From: DAITAZ01 sp036824045
GTDB taxonomy: Bacteria; Pseudomonadota; Gammaproteobacteria; Burkholderiales; Rhodocyclaceae
Reading direction: 5' to 3'
Assembly: GCA_036824045.1 (NCBI GenBank)
Contig: DAITAZ010000016.1
Span: forward strand, 14,512 to 78,511
DNA length: 64,000 nucleotides
In this document: positions 51,012-59,743 of the stretch, piece by piece
How the letters are laid out: each line of letters starts with the position of its first letter
Position numbering within the stretch: position 1 is the first letter of the stretch
Position numbers and translations under genes: made by a program
The notes under the pieces: generated by a model
What the model was told of the DNA's origin: nothing
The model's input: the letters and a program-made list of their open reading frames with translations, nothing else
The model's database searches: none

Positions 51012-52301
51012 ATGCCGGACCAGGGATCCATTCACCGCACCATCGCGGCCATCTGGCGCCTGGAGGCGGCCCGGGTGATCGGCCGCGTGGCCCGCATGGT
51101 GCGGGACGTGGGGCTGGCCGAGGATTGCGCCCAGGATGCCCTCGTCGCCGCCCTGGAACACTGGCCCGCCAGCGGGGTGCCGGACAAGCCCGGGGCGTGG
51201 TTGATGACCGCCGCCCAGCGCCGGGCGCTGGACCATCTGCGCCACGCGCGCCTGGCCGCCGAGCGCGCCCCGCAGGTGGCGGAGGAGCTGGATTTTGCCC
51301 ACCAGACGGCGCAGAGCGCATTCGCCACGGCGGTGGATGATGCCCTCGACGACCCCATCGGCGACGATCTGCTGCGCCTCATCTTTACCGCCTGCCACCC
51401 GGTGCTTTCGCCGGAGGCCCGCTGCGCGCTCACGCTGCGGGTGATGGGCGGGCTGGGCACCGACGAGATCGCCCGAGCGTATCTCAAGCCCGAAGCCACC
51501 ATCGCCCAGCGCATCGTGCGCGCCAAGCGCGCCCTGGCCGCCGCCCGCGTGCCTTTCGAGGTCCCCCGGGGGGACGCGTTGCTGGTTCGCCTGGGCCCGG
51601 TGCTGGAGGTGATCTACCTCATCTTCAACGAAGGCTACGCGGCGACCGCCGGAGCGGACTGGATGCGCCCGGCCCTGTGCGAAGAAGCCCTGCGCCTGGG
51701 CCGTGTGCTGGCGCGGCTGTTGCCCGACGCGGGCGAGGTGCACGGCCTGGCGGCGCTCATGGAAATCCAGGCCTCCCGGTTCGAGGCCCGCACCGACGCC
51801 CAGGGCCGCCCGGTGCTGCTTGCCGACCAGGACCGCCGCCGCTGGGACCGGTTGCTCATCCGCCGTGGCCTTGAAGCCCTGCAGCGGGCTGAGCGCCTGC
51901 CCGGTCCCCACGGCCATTTGGGCCCCTACACCCTGCAGGCGGCCATCGCGGCCTGCCACGCCCGCGCGCCCGCCGCGGCGGATACGGACTGGCCACGCAT
52001 TGCCGCGCTCTACGACGCCCTCGCCCAGGTGGCCCCGTCTCCCATCGTCACGCTCAACCAGGCTGTAGCCGTCGCCCAGGCCTTTGGCCCCGGGGCCGGG
52101 CTGGAGCTCGTCGACCCCCTGCGCGATGACCCCCGGCTCGCCGGCTACCACCTGCTCCCCGCCGTTCGCGGTGACCTTCTGGCCCGGCTGGGCCGGCATG
52201 AGGACGCCCGGGCGGAGTTCCTGCGGGCGGCGCAGCTCACCCGCAACCAGCAGGAGCAGGCGCTGCTGCGGGCCAGGGCGGCAGAGCTGGGAGGGGTTTA
52301 G
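51012..52301 (+). CDS. ECF sigma factor, ECF42 group, with TPR-like C-terminal extension
   Basis: 429-aa sigma factor, about twice the size of a standard ECF. Region 2 (about 8-85) includes AEDCAQDALVAALEHWP and KPGAWLMTAAQRRALDHLRH. Region 4 (about 115-180) includes LSPEARCALTLRVMGGLGTDEIARAYL. The long C-terminal part (about 190-425; VIYLIFNEGYAAT, PYTLQAAIAACHA, SPIVTLNQAVAVA) is the DUF6596/TPR-like extension that defines ECF42 and is needed for its activity in studied members. No anti-sigma gene is present, as usual for the group. It should transcribe the four upstream genes from 49124-49150. The start is uncertain; a GTG at 50970 is also in frame. Confidence 0.9.
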   Translation: MPDQGSIHRTIAAIWRLEAARVIGRVARMVRDVGLAEDCAQDALVAALEHWPASGVPDKPGAWLMTAAQRRALDHLRHARLAAERAPQVAEELDFAHQTAQSAFATAVDDALDDPIGDDLLRLIFTACHPVLSPEARCALTLRVMGGLGTDEIARAYLKPEATIAQRIVRAKRALAAARVPFEVPRGDALLVRLGPVLEVIYLIFNEGYAATAGADWMRPALCEEALRLGRVLARLLPDAGEVHGLAALMEIQASRFEARTDAQGRPVLLADQDRRRWDRLLIRRGLEALQRAERLPGPHGHLGPYTLQAAIAACHARAPAAADTDWPRIAALYDALAQVAPSPIVTLNQAVAVAQAFGPGAGLELVDPLRDDPRLAGYHLLPAVRGDLLARLGRHEDARAEFLRAAQLTRNQQEQALLRARAAELGGV

Positions 52302-52340
52302 ACGCGGGATGCCGGGCCGGCGTCCGCGGCGGTCCAATCC

Positions 52341-53207
52341 CTAGCCGGGCAGGGGAATGTACTCCCTGTCCCCCGCGATGTGCCCCATGCGTTGCGCCCG
52401 CCAGTCCTCCCGGGCTTGCTCGATGCGCTCCCGGCGGGTGGAGACGAAGTTCCACCAGATGAAGCGGCGGCCGTCCAGGGGAGCGCCGCCAATGACGGCG
52501 AAGCGCCCTCCGGTGGGGGCGGTGATGCGGGGCGCGTGGTCGGGGGGCAGGATGGCCAGGTGCTGGGGCAGCAGGGGCTGGCCGTCGATGTCGAGGGCGC
52601 CGGAGATGGCGTAGATAGCCCGTTCCGGTACGTCCGCCGTCAGCGTCAGGCTGGCCTGGGGATCGGCGGCCACGTCCAGGTACAGGGTGGGGGCAAAGGT
52701 GGCGACCGGCGAGCGGAGGCCGAAGGCCTCGCCAATGAGCACCCGGACGCGGATGCCGGCCGCCACCCATTCCGGCAGGGCGCTGGCGGGTGTATGGCTG
52801 AAGCCGGGTTCGGTTTCTTCAAAGGCGGCCGGCAGCGCGGCCCAGAGTTGCAGGCCGTGCACGGTGTGGGGCTGGGCGCGCAGATCCTCCGGCGCGCGCT
52901 CGGAATGGACGATGCCACGGCCGGCGGTCATCCAGTTGATGGCACCGGGCTCGATGCGCTGGACGCTGCCCAGGCTGTCCCGATGCACCATCGCACCTTC
53001 CAACAGGTAAGTGACGGTGGCCAGACCGATGTGCGGATGGGGACGTACGTCGGTATTGCTGCCGGGCTGGTGGAGGTGCGGGCCGAAGTGATCGAAGAAC
53101 ACAAAGGGGCCGATGGACTGGCGCTGGGCGGCCGGGAGCAGGCGGCGGACCTGCAGCCCGCCCCCCAGGTCGGTGAGGCGGGGCTTGAGGAGCTGGATGG
53201 GGGGCAT
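52341..53207 (-). CDS. Pirin family protein
   Basis: Cupin-fold protein (288 aa) of the pirin family, several of which are quercetinases or redox-responsive regulators. Metal ligands are present in VRPHPHIGLATVTYLLEG (His-x-His) and GRGIVHSERAPED (His and Glu). The start follows a GGAGA site. It converges on the ECF42 sigma gene with 39 bp between them and follows dmeF on the minus strand. Confidence 0.93.
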   Translation of the reverse strand: MPPIQLLKPRLTDLGGGLQVRRLLPAAQRQSIGPFVFFDHFGPHLHQPGSNTDVRPHPHIGLATVTYLLEGAMVHRDSLGSVQRIEPGAINWMTAGRGIVHSERAPEDLRAQPHTVHGLQLWAALPAAFEETEPGFSHTPASALPEWVAAGIRVRVLIGEAFGLRSPVATFAPTLYLDVAADPQASLTLTADVPERAIYAISGALDIDGQPLLPQHLAILPPDHAPRITAPTGGRFAVIGGAPLDGRRFIWWNFVSTRRERIEQAREDWRAQRMGHIAGDREYIPLPG

Positions 53208-53308
53208 GGGCGTCTCCGGGGCGGTTGTGGCGTTCCGGGCCAGGGTGCCCGTAGGCGTGGGACGCCGGTTGCCGCGCCGGGTTCCACCCGCGGCGCGGCG
53301 GGGCTGGG

Positions 53309-54310
53309 TCAACCCGGGGGATGCGTTGCGGTGGCGGGGGGCTGGCACCCGGCTTCGTCGCAGCGGTGGACCTCCACGGTCACGTGGTCCAGGCCGGGGA
53401 TGGGGGCGAGCAGTGCGTGGTAGGCCTCGATGCCGAGCGGTGCGTGGGTGACGAGCGAGACGATGCAGGCGCGACTGGCGGTCCCCACGCGCCACACGTG
53501 CAGATCGGCCACTTCGTGGTCCGGCAGGGTGGCGATGGCCGCGCGGATGGCGGCGGCCGTGGCCCGGTGGTCTTCCGCGTCCAGCAGCACGTGGGCGCTG
53601 TCCCCCGCCAGGCTCCAGGCCCAGCGGCCGACGAGTACGGCGCCGACAATGCCCATGAGCGGGTCCAGAAAGCCCCAGCCGTAGAGCCAGCCTCCGGCCA
53701 GGGCGGCGATGGCGAGCACCGAAGTGAGGGCATCGGTGATCACGTGCAGGTAGGCCGCGCGCAGGTTGTGGTCGGCATGGTCGCGCTGAGGATCGAGGCC
53801 GTGTTCCCCCTCGGGGTCATGATCATGGTCGTGATCATCGGCGTGGCGGTGTTTGTGGCCAAGCAGCCAGGCGCTGGCAAGGTTGACCACCAGGCCCAGC
53901 ACCGCCGCCACCAGGGCTTCCGCGTACTGGATGGCAATGGGCGCGCGCAGGCGGCCCACGGATTCCCAGGCCATCCAGGCGGCCACGGCCACCAGGAACA
54001 GGGCGCTGGTGTAGCCGGCCAGGGCGCTCACCTTGCCGGTGCCGAAGGTGAAACGGGGGTTGCCGGCGTGGCGGTGGGCGTAGTGGTAGGCAAAGGCTGC
54101 AAGACCCAGGGCACCGGCGTGGCTGGCCATGTGCCAGCCGTCCGCCAGCAGGGCCATGGAGCCGGTGAGCCAGCCCACGGCCAGTTCCGCCACCATGGTT
54201 AACACCGTCAGCCCCACCACCCACAGGGTGCGCTGTTCGGCTTGGCGCTCGGCGGTGGTGCCGAAATCGTGGTCGTGCTGCCAGCGGCGGAGGTCGTGGG
54301 TGGGCTGCAT
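53309..54310 (-). CDS. dmeF: CDF cation efflux protein, DmeF type
   Basis: Proton-coupled exporter of divalent cations such as cobalt, nickel or zinc (333 aa). It has six membrane segments, metal-site residues in LLADGWHMASHAGALG (TM2) and AAYLHVITDALTSVLA (TM5), a His/Asp-rich loop (about 170-195) and a C-terminal cytoplasmic domain. The N-terminal HDHDFGTTAERQAEQRT matches the CDF transporters named DmeF. No adjacent DmeR-like repressor is seen. ATG 54310 is used; an in-frame TTG 14 codons upstream is less likely. Confidence 0.88.
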   Translation of the reverse strand: MQPTHDLRRWQHDHDFGTTAERQAEQRTLWVVGLTVLTMVAELAVGWLTGSMALLADGWHMASHAGALGLAAFAYHYAHRHAGNPRFTFGTGKVSALAGYTSALFLVAVAAWMAWESVGRLRAPIAIQYAEALVAAVLGLVVNLASAWLLGHKHRHADDHDHDHDPEGEHGLDPQRDHADHNLRAAYLHVITDALTSVLAIAALAGGWLYGWGFLDPLMGIVGAVLVGRWAWSLAGDSAHVLLDAEDHRATAAAIRAAIATLPDHEVADLHVWRVGTASRACIVSLVTHAPLGIEAYHALLAPIPGLDHVTVEVHRCDEAGCQPPATATHPPG

Positions 54311-54392
54311 GGGAGGGGTGGAGGGTGCGGCCAGCCCTAAGGATAACCGCAAGTGCCGGTGGGGGAGGCCTCCGCGCCTGCCGCACGGCGGG

Positions 54393-54776
54393 CTATTTGA
54401 TCTTCAGCCCGTGCCAGGTGGCGATGCCGGCGAGGGTCATGAGCAGTGAGCCGGTCACGTGGGTGGCGATGGTGCCCAGGGCCCAGGCGAGCCGCCCTTG
54501 CTGGAGCAGGGCCACGACCTCGGCGGAGAAGGTGGAGAAGGTGGTGAGCCCGCCGCAGAAGCCGGTGACGATGAAGAGCCGCCACTCGGGGGCGATGTGG
54601 GGTGCCTGGGCGAAGTAAGCCACGGCCAGGCCGATGATGTAGCCGCCGATCAGGTTGGCGGCGAGGGTGCCCAAGGGCAGGGAGGGGACGATGCTGTTGA
54701 GGCGGCCCCCCAGTTCCCAGCGCAGCAGGGCCCCCACGGCGGCGCCGACTGAAATGGCAAGAATGGCTTTCCACAT
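54393..54776 (-). CDS. crcB: Fluoride channel CrcB/Fluc
   Basis: Fluoride exporter channel (127 aa) with four membrane segments and the family motifs VGALLRWELGG, GTLAANLIGGYIIG and GFCGGLTTFSTFSAEV. It acts as a dual-topology dimer in the inner membrane. No fluoride riboswitch is recognisable on the coding strand upstream. It lies between the dctM terminator and dmeF. Confidence 0.95.
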   Translation of the reverse strand: MWKAILAISVGAAVGALLRWELGGRLNSIVPSLPLGTLAANLIGGYIIGLAVAYFAQAPHIAPEWRLFIVTGFCGGLTTFSTFSAEVVALLQQGRLAWALGTIATHVTGSLLMTLAGIATWHGLKIK

Positions 54777-54845
54777 GGGCGATGGTTGTCGGGATGGAAG
54801 GTGGTATGGCCGCATTAAACCCTGCCCGGGCGGGAGGGGCAAACA

Positions 54846-54869
54846 AAAACCCCCGCACGGGGCGGGGGT
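54846..54869 (-). terminator. Rho-independent terminator of the TRAP permease operon
   Basis: Reading on the minus strand, a 7-bp GC stem (54863-54869 with 54851-54857) is followed by TTTTTGTTT, 17 nt after the dctM stop. It separates dctQM from crcB. Confidence 0.88.
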
Positions 54870-54886
54870 TGCAGGGGGCAGGGGGT

Positions 54887-56584
54887 TTACTTCTTTTCTT
54901 CCTTGAGGGCTTTTTCCAGTTCCTTGATCGGGTCCACCGCGGTGGATTCCTCGGCAGGTTTTTCGCCCTCCGGCTGGTTGAGGCCGGGCGGTGCGGCGGG
55001 TTCTTCTTCCTCGCCGCCCGGGAGGATGATTTCCACCTTGTCGGCATCCACCGCTTCGGTCTTGTCCAGGCCCGCTGTCACCAAGCCGGGGAAGATGATG
55101 ACCAGTGCCACCATGATGATCTGGATGCAGACAAAGGGCACCGCACCCCAGTAGATGTCGGTGGTCTTGACCGAGGCGGGCGCCACCGAGCGCAGGTAGA
55201 AGAGGGCAAAGCCGAAGGGCGGGTGCATGAAGCTGGTCTGCATGTTCACCCCCAGCAGCACGCCGAACCAGATGAGGTCGATGCCCAGCTTGTCCGCCAC
55301 CGGCCCCAGCAGGGGGACGACGATGAAGGCGAGCTCGAAGAAGTCCAGGAAGAAGGCGAGCAGGAAGACCAGGACGTTCACCACCACCAGGAAGCCGAGC
55401 TGGCCGCCGGGCAGGTCCAGCAGAAGCTCTTCCACCCACTTGTGGCCGTCCACCCCGTAGAAGGTGAGGGAGAACACCCGCGCGCCCACCAGGATGAAGA
55501 CCACGAAGGCGGTGAGCTTGGCGGTGCTTTCCATGGCCTGCTTGAGCAGGCTCAGATTGAGCCGCCTGCGGGAGAGCGCCATGATCAGCGCACCAGCCGC
55601 ACCCATGGCGCCGCCCTCGGTGGGGGTGGCGATGCCCAGGAAGATGGTGCCCAGCACCAGGAAGATGAGTGCCAGGGGCGGGATGAGCACAAAGGTCACC
55701 CGTTCGGCCATGCGCGAGAGCAGGTTGGCCCGGAATACCTTGTTCACCACCGCCAGTGTGAAGGCCACGCCCACACCCACCGACATGGAACTGACGATCA
55801 TTTCGTCGGTGGGGCTTTCCGGGTTGTAGGTCTTGGCGAAGGCCACCGCCGCCGCGACGGAGATGACCGTCAGCACGCCCAGGGAACGCAGGCCGGGGCT
55901 GCCGTCCGGTTCCTTGATGGTGCGGGCCTCGGCCGGCAGGGCTGGTGCCCACTGGGGCCGGAACAGGGCCACCAGCAGGATGTAGCCGGCGTAGAGCGCC
56001 GTGAGCACGAAGCCTGGAATGAAGGCCCCCTTGTACATGTCCCCGACGGACTTGCCCAACTGATCCGCCATGATGATCAGGACCAGCGACGGCGGGATGA
56101 TCTGCGCCAGTGTGCCGGAGGCGGCGATGACACCGCTGGCCAGCCGTTTGTCGTAGCCGTAGCGCAGCATGATGGGAAGCGAGATCAGGCCCATGGAAAT
56201 GACCGACGCCGCCACCACGCCGGTGGTGGCGGCCAGCATGGCCCCCACGAAGATCACCGCGAAGGCCAGCCCGCCGCGCACCGGACCGAAGAGCTGGCCG
56301 ATGGTGTCGAGGAGGTCCTCCGCCATGCCGCTGCGCTCCAAGATCAGCCCCATGAAGGTAAAGAAGGGGATGGCGAGCAAGGTGTCATTGTTCATGACGC
56401 CCCAGATGCGCTCCGGCAGGGCCTGGAAGAGACTGGTGCCGAGCAGCCCCAGCTCGATGCCGAGCACGCCGAAGGCCACGCCGCAGGCGGCCAGGGCGAA
56501 GGCCACGGGATAGCCCATGAGCAGGAAGGCCACCATCGCCAGGAACATCAGCGGGGCCATGTTGTGGATCAGGAACTCGGTCAT
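54887..56584 (-). CDS. TRAP transporter large permease subunit (DctM-like)
   Basis: Sodium-driven translocation subunit (565 aa), longer than the usual 430 aa because of extra membrane segments and an acidic, Pro-rich C-terminal tail (about 515-565, ending in a Lys/Glu-rich helix). About 13-14 hydrophobic segments are visible. GIATPTEGGAMGAAGALIMA and IPPSLVLIIMADQLGKSVG are DctM signatures. It overlaps dctQ by ATGA. The solute-binding protein it would need is absent here; the TakP-like protein at 43.9 kb is the best candidate. Confidence 0.93.
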   Translation of the reverse strand: MTEFLIHNMAPLMFLAMVAFLLMGYPVAFALAACGVAFGVLGIELGLLGTSLFQALPERIWGVMNNDTLLAIPFFTFMGLILERSGMAEDLLDTIGQLFGPVRGGLAFAVIFVGAMLAATTGVVAASVISMGLISLPIMLRYGYDKRLASGVIAASGTLAQIIPPSLVLIIMADQLGKSVGDMYKGAFIPGFVLTALYAGYILLVALFRPQWAPALPAEARTIKEPDGSPGLRSLGVLTVISVAAAVAFAKTYNPESPTDEMIVSSMSVGVGVAFTLAVVNKVFRANLLSRMAERVTFVLIPPLALIFLVLGTIFLGIATPTEGGAMGAAGALIMALSRRRLNLSLLKQAMESTAKLTAFVVFILVGARVFSLTFYGVDGHKWVEELLLDLPGGQLGFLVVVNVLVFLLAFFLDFFELAFIVVPLLGPVADKLGIDLIWFGVLLGVNMQTSFMHPPFGFALFYLRSVAPASVKTTDIYWGAVPFVCIQIIMVALVIIFPGLVTAGLDKTEAVDADKVEIILPGGEEEEPAAPPGLNQPEGEKPAEESTAVDPIKELEKALKEEKK

Positions 56585-57174
56585 GCTTGCACCTCGCCCC
56601 GTTGTTGCTTGATGGCCTCGGCCAGTTCTTCCTCTGCGCTCTTCTCGGCCTTGCGCTCAGCCGGGTCCGGGCACAAGCCCTGCAGAAAGCCGACGCGCTT
56701 GATCAGCTCCGACACCCCTTGCAGGATCAGCAGGGTGAAGCCCACCGGTACCAGGAGCCGTGCAGGCCACAGGATGAGGCCGCCGGCGTTGTTGGAGACT
56801 TCCCCGGTGTTGAGCGCATTCATGAACACTGGCCAGGAGAGGGTGAGGATGAGGATGGCCATGGGAAAGAGGAAGAACACCGTGCCGAAGATGTCGATCC
56901 AGGTCTGGGTGCGGCGGGAGAAGTGCCCGGTGACCACGTCGATGCGCACGTGCTCGTTGCGCTGCAGGGTGTAGGGGGCGCACAGCAGGAATACCGCCGC
57001 GAAGAGGTACCACTGCAGCTCGAGGAAGGCGTTGGAACTGACGTTCAGCACCTTGCGGACCACCGCGTTGACGGCGCTGACCAGTACGGCTACCAGGATC
57101 AGCCAGATGACGGATTTGCCGACGCGCTCATTGAGTTTGTCAATGAACTGCGCCAGCCTTAACAAGGCAGACAC
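56581..57174 (-). CDS. TRAP transporter small permease subunit (DctQ-like)
   Basis: Small membrane subunit (197 aa) with four hydrophobic segments and the DctQ stretch FLELQWYLFAAVFLLCAPYTLQRNEHVRIDVV. The GTG at 57174 is chosen because an AGGAGG site stands 6 nt before it; a TTG two codons upstream is too close to that site. The C-terminus is a charged helix. First gene of dctQM. Confidence 0.93.
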   Translation of the reverse strand: MSALLRLAQFIDKLNERVGKSVIWLILVAVLVSAVNAVVRKVLNVSSNAFLELQWYLFAAVFLLCAPYTLQRNEHVRIDVVTGHFSRRTQTWIDIFGTVFFLFPMAILILTLSWPVFMNALNTGEVSNNAGGLILWPARLLVPVGFTLLILQGVSELIKRVGFLQGLCPDPAERKAEKSAEEELAEAIKQQRGEVQA

Positions 57175-57353
57175 GTCCAACCTCCTTCTCGGTATTAGAA
57201 TTCGTTCCCCGCGCTGGCAGGCGACATTTAACTGATTGTGCCAGCGTTAATCTTGGCGCGGATTATTCGGTTTTCCGACCACCGGTTAAATCGGGGGAAA
57301 CCTCAACCGCTGCTATACCGGCCGTGTTCGACGCTGGCCGGAACGGACCCAAC

Positions 57354-57992
57354 ATGACACCCACCCGCATCTGCCTCGTCCGCCATGGCGAGACCGCCTG
57401 GAATGCCGAGCGCCGGCTTCAGGGCCACACCGACACGCCGCTGAACGCCGTGGGCCTGGCCCAGGCGGAGGCCACCGCCCGCGGCTTGGCCGGGCACCGT
57501 TTTGATGCCATCTACGCCAGCGATCTGGCCCGGGCCTGGCAGACCGCCCAGGCAGCGGCCCGTGCGCTGGGTCTGGCCGTCCACCCCGAACCCCAGTTGC
57601 GGGAGCGGCGCTACGGGGCTTTCCAGGGCCTCACCTACGACGAGGCCCGTGCCCGCTATCCGGAGGATTTCGCCCGTTTCGAGGCGCGCGACCCGCATCA
57701 CCGCTTCGCCGGGGAGGGGGAGACCCTGGCCGAGTTCGCCGCACGCATCGACACCTGCCTGCATGCCCTGGCGGATCGCCACCCGGGCCAGACCTTGCTG
57801 CTGGTGGCCCACGGTGGCGTGCTGGACGTGATCAACCGGATCGTGCGGGGGATGGCCCTTTCCACCCCGCGGGACTTTGTCATTCCCAACGCGGCCCTCA
57901 ACTGGATCGAGTGGCGTGACGGGCAATGGCGGTTGCTGGCCTGGGCCGAGCAGGCCCATCTGGAAGGTGCCCTGGACGAACTGCCGGGCTGA
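57354..57992 (+). CDS. Histidine phosphatase (phosphoglycerate-mutase superfamily)
   Basis: 212-aa phosphatase of the GpmB/CobC-like branch. The catalytic His is in ICLVRHGETAWN and the second His is in LLVAHGGVLDVI; YASDLARAWQTA and LRERRYGAFQGLTY complete the superfamily motifs. It is too short for a cofactor-dependent GpmA mutase, so a phosphatase on a small metabolite is more likely. Start ATG 57354; a GTG at 57324 is also in frame. Divergent from dctQ. Confidence 0.9.
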   Translation: MTPTRICLVRHGETAWNAERRLQGHTDTPLNAVGLAQAEATARGLAGHRFDAIYASDLARAWQTAQAAARALGLAVHPEPQLRERRYGAFQGLTYDEARARYPEDFARFEARDPHHRFAGEGETLAEFAARIDTCLHALADRHPGQTLLLVAHGGVLDVINRIVRGMALSTPRDFVIPNAALNWIEWRDGQWRLLAWAEQAHLEGALDELPG

Positions 57993-58037
57993 CCGGGCTG
58001 GCGCACCAACGAACCCTTGTGAAGGAGGATGTGCTCG

Positions 58038-58862
58038 ATGGCGATGGACGTGGTGGACTACGAAATCTTCGGCGACGACATGCAGTACGTGGAAGTGGAG
58101 CTCGACCCGGGCGAAGCCGCCGTGGGCGAGGCCGGCGCCATGATGATGATGGAAGACGGTATCGAGATGGACACCGTCTTCGGCGATGGCTCGCAGCAGC
58201 AGGGTGGTTTCTTCGGCAAGTTGCTGGGTGCGGGCAAGCGCCTGGTAACAGGGGAGTCCCTGTTCACGACCGTGTTCCACAACGAGGGCTCAGGCAAGCG
58301 CCGGGTGGCCTTTGCCGCGCCGTACCCGGGCAAGATCATCCCGGTGGATCTCTCCGAACTGGGGGGAACCCTGTTGTGCCAGAAAGATTCCTTCCTCTGC
58401 GCGGCGCGGGGAGTGTCCCTGGGCATTGCCCTCCAGCGCAAGCTGGGCGCGGGCCTGTTCGGCGGCGAGGGGTTCATCCTGCAGAAACTGGAAGGTGACG
58501 GCATGGCCTTTGTGCATGCGGGCGGCACCCTGAAGCGCAAGGATCTGGCGCCGGGCGAAGTGCTGCGGGTGGACACCGGCTGTGTGGTGGCGTTCCAGCC
58601 CAGCGTGGATTTCGACATCCAGTTCGTGGGCAAGCTGAAATCCGCCCTGTTCAGTGGCGAGGGCCTGTTCTACGCCACGCTGCGCGGGCCGGGGCGGGTC
58701 TGGCTACAGAGCTTGCCCCTGTCGCGCCTGGCCAACCGGATCGTGATGGCCGCGCCCCGGGTGGGCGGCGCCAGTCGCGAAGAAGGCGGTCTGCTGGGCA
58801 GCCTGACCGGCGGCAGCAGCGGTGGTGGCGGGGCTTTCGGCTTCGGCGGGAACGACGAGTAG
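58038..58862 (+). CDS. AIM24/TIGR00266 family protein
   Basis: 274-aa protein of the AIM24 beta-roll family, function unclear. Seen are DYEIFGDDMQYVEVELDPGE, GEAGAMMMMEDGIEMDT, FFGKLLGAGKRLVTGESLF and a Gly-rich C-terminal tail (GGSSGGGGAFGFGG). GAAGGAGG lies 9 nt before the ATG at 58038, so that start is preferred over the ATG at 58029, which is too close. It follows the phosphatase by 45 nt. Confidence 0.9.
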   Translation: MAMDVVDYEIFGDDMQYVEVELDPGEAAVGEAGAMMMMEDGIEMDTVFGDGSQQQGGFFGKLLGAGKRLVTGESLFTTVFHNEGSGKRRVAFAAPYPGKIIPVDLSELGGTLLCQKDSFLCAARGVSLGIALQRKLGAGLFGGEGFILQKLEGDGMAFVHAGGTLKRKDLAPGEVLRVDTGCVVAFQPSVDFDIQFVGKLKSALFSGEGLFYATLRGPGRVWLQSLPLSRLANRIVMAAPRVGGASREEGGLLGSLTGGSSGGGGAFGFGGNDE

Positions 58863-58890
58863 GCCCCGGCGGACGGGGTGCCTCGTGATA

Positions 58891-58927
58891 AAGCCCGGTA
58901 GCCGCGCAGGCGGCTGCCGGGCTTTTT
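58891..58927 (+). terminator. Rho-independent terminator after the AIM24 gene
   Basis: A 14-bp stem with one G-U pair (58891-58904 with 58911-58924), a 6-nt loop and TTTTTGTT, 28 nt after the stop. It also lies beside the convergent barrel gene. Confidence 0.9.
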
Positions 58928-58936
58928 GTTGGCGTG

Positions 58937-59743
58937 TCACCAGCGGGCCAGGAGGCCCAGGCCGATGATGTGCTGGGTGATGCGGGGTTGGCTGACGCTG
59001 CCGACGGTGCTGCCGTTGCGGGTGAGCCCGGCGGTGTCGCCCTGGCGGGTCCTGCTCCACTCCACCATCGGCGCCAGGCTCAGGGCGAGGCCGCCGCGGG
59101 GGGGCAGGGGCAAGTCCGCGGCCAGACGCAGGGCCTGGCGATTGCCCTGACTGATCTGTGCGCCGTCGTAGTTGCCGAGGAAATCCACCTTCACCGTCGG
59201 GTTGGGCGCATAGAGCCACTCCAGCCGCCAGCGCCCGGGAAGCCGGGAGGCGGCGTCCTGCCACGCGAGGCCCAGGGCCAGCGACGTGTGGCGGTAGCGC
59301 TCGTCCAGCCCGCTTACGCCAGAGTGGCCGCGGATGTTCCGCTGCCGCTCCCCGAACTCCACGGCGGCGACGGCTTGCCACTGGGGGGAGAGCGCCTGCA
59401 GCAGGCCCGCGCGCAGGCGCAGCCAGCGCACGTCGGTATCGGTGTTGAAAGCCGGGCCGCTTTGCAGGCGGCCCGCGTAGTCGAGGGACGAGGCGCCGAT
59501 GGCGGCGCCCAATTCGAGGCCGGTGCTGCCCCAGTGACGGCGGGCGCCGAAGGCGGCTTCCAGCCCCCAGCCTTCTTCCCGCACCAGACGGTTGCCGTTG
59601 CGGTCGTGTTCGTCGAAGCGCTCAAAGCGGGGGGCGAGGCCCGCCTCCAGGCTCCAGGCGCCGGGCTGTGCCTGCGCGGGGGCGGCCAGAGCCAGCCCCG
59701 CGAGGACCGCGCTGCCAGCCAGCGAGCGCAGCGGGGTCGCCAT
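58937..59743 (-). CDS. Outer-membrane beta-barrel protein, unknown function
   Basis: 268-aa exported protein. A signal peptide ends at APAQAQ. The rest alternates polar and hydrophobic residues with many aromatic ends, as in a barrel of about 12 strands, and closes with the terminal aromatic LGLLARW expected for BAM recognition. No specific family was recognised. Its ATG overlaps the last base of the preceding lipoprotein gene's TAA (TAATG), implying translational coupling and perhaps a joint role. Confidence 0.75.
   Translation of the reverse strand: MATPLRSLAGSAVLAGLALAAPAQAQPGAWSLEAGLAPRFERFDEHDRNGNRLVREEGWGLEAAFGARRHWGSTGLELGAAIGASSLDYAGRLQSGPAFNTDTDVRWLRLRAGLLQALSPQWQAVAAVEFGERQRNIRGHSGVSGLDERYRHTSLALGLAWQDAASRLPGRWRLEWLYAPNPTVKVDFLGNYDGAQISQGNRQALRLAADLPLPPRGGLALSLAPMVEWSRTRQGDTAGLTRNGSTVGSVSQPRITQHIIGLGLLARW

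Noticed and set aside
53821..53870. Repeated GATCATGG/GATCATCG tracts as an iteron or repeat array
   Set aside because: They encode the His/Asp-rich loop of the DmeF cation exporter and need no other explanation.
54777..54840. GGCGATGG sequence next to crcB resembling the start of a fluoride riboswitch
   Set aside because: It is on the plus strand while crcB is on the minus strand, and the rest of the riboswitch consensus does not follow.
45060..54870. The two similar GC-rich terminator hairpins as direct recombination sites for the proposed inversion
   Set aside because: Their likeness is what any strong terminators show, the match is short, and the right-hand one is not at the inferred breakpoint upstream of dctQ. 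It is kept only as a side remark in the inversion finding.
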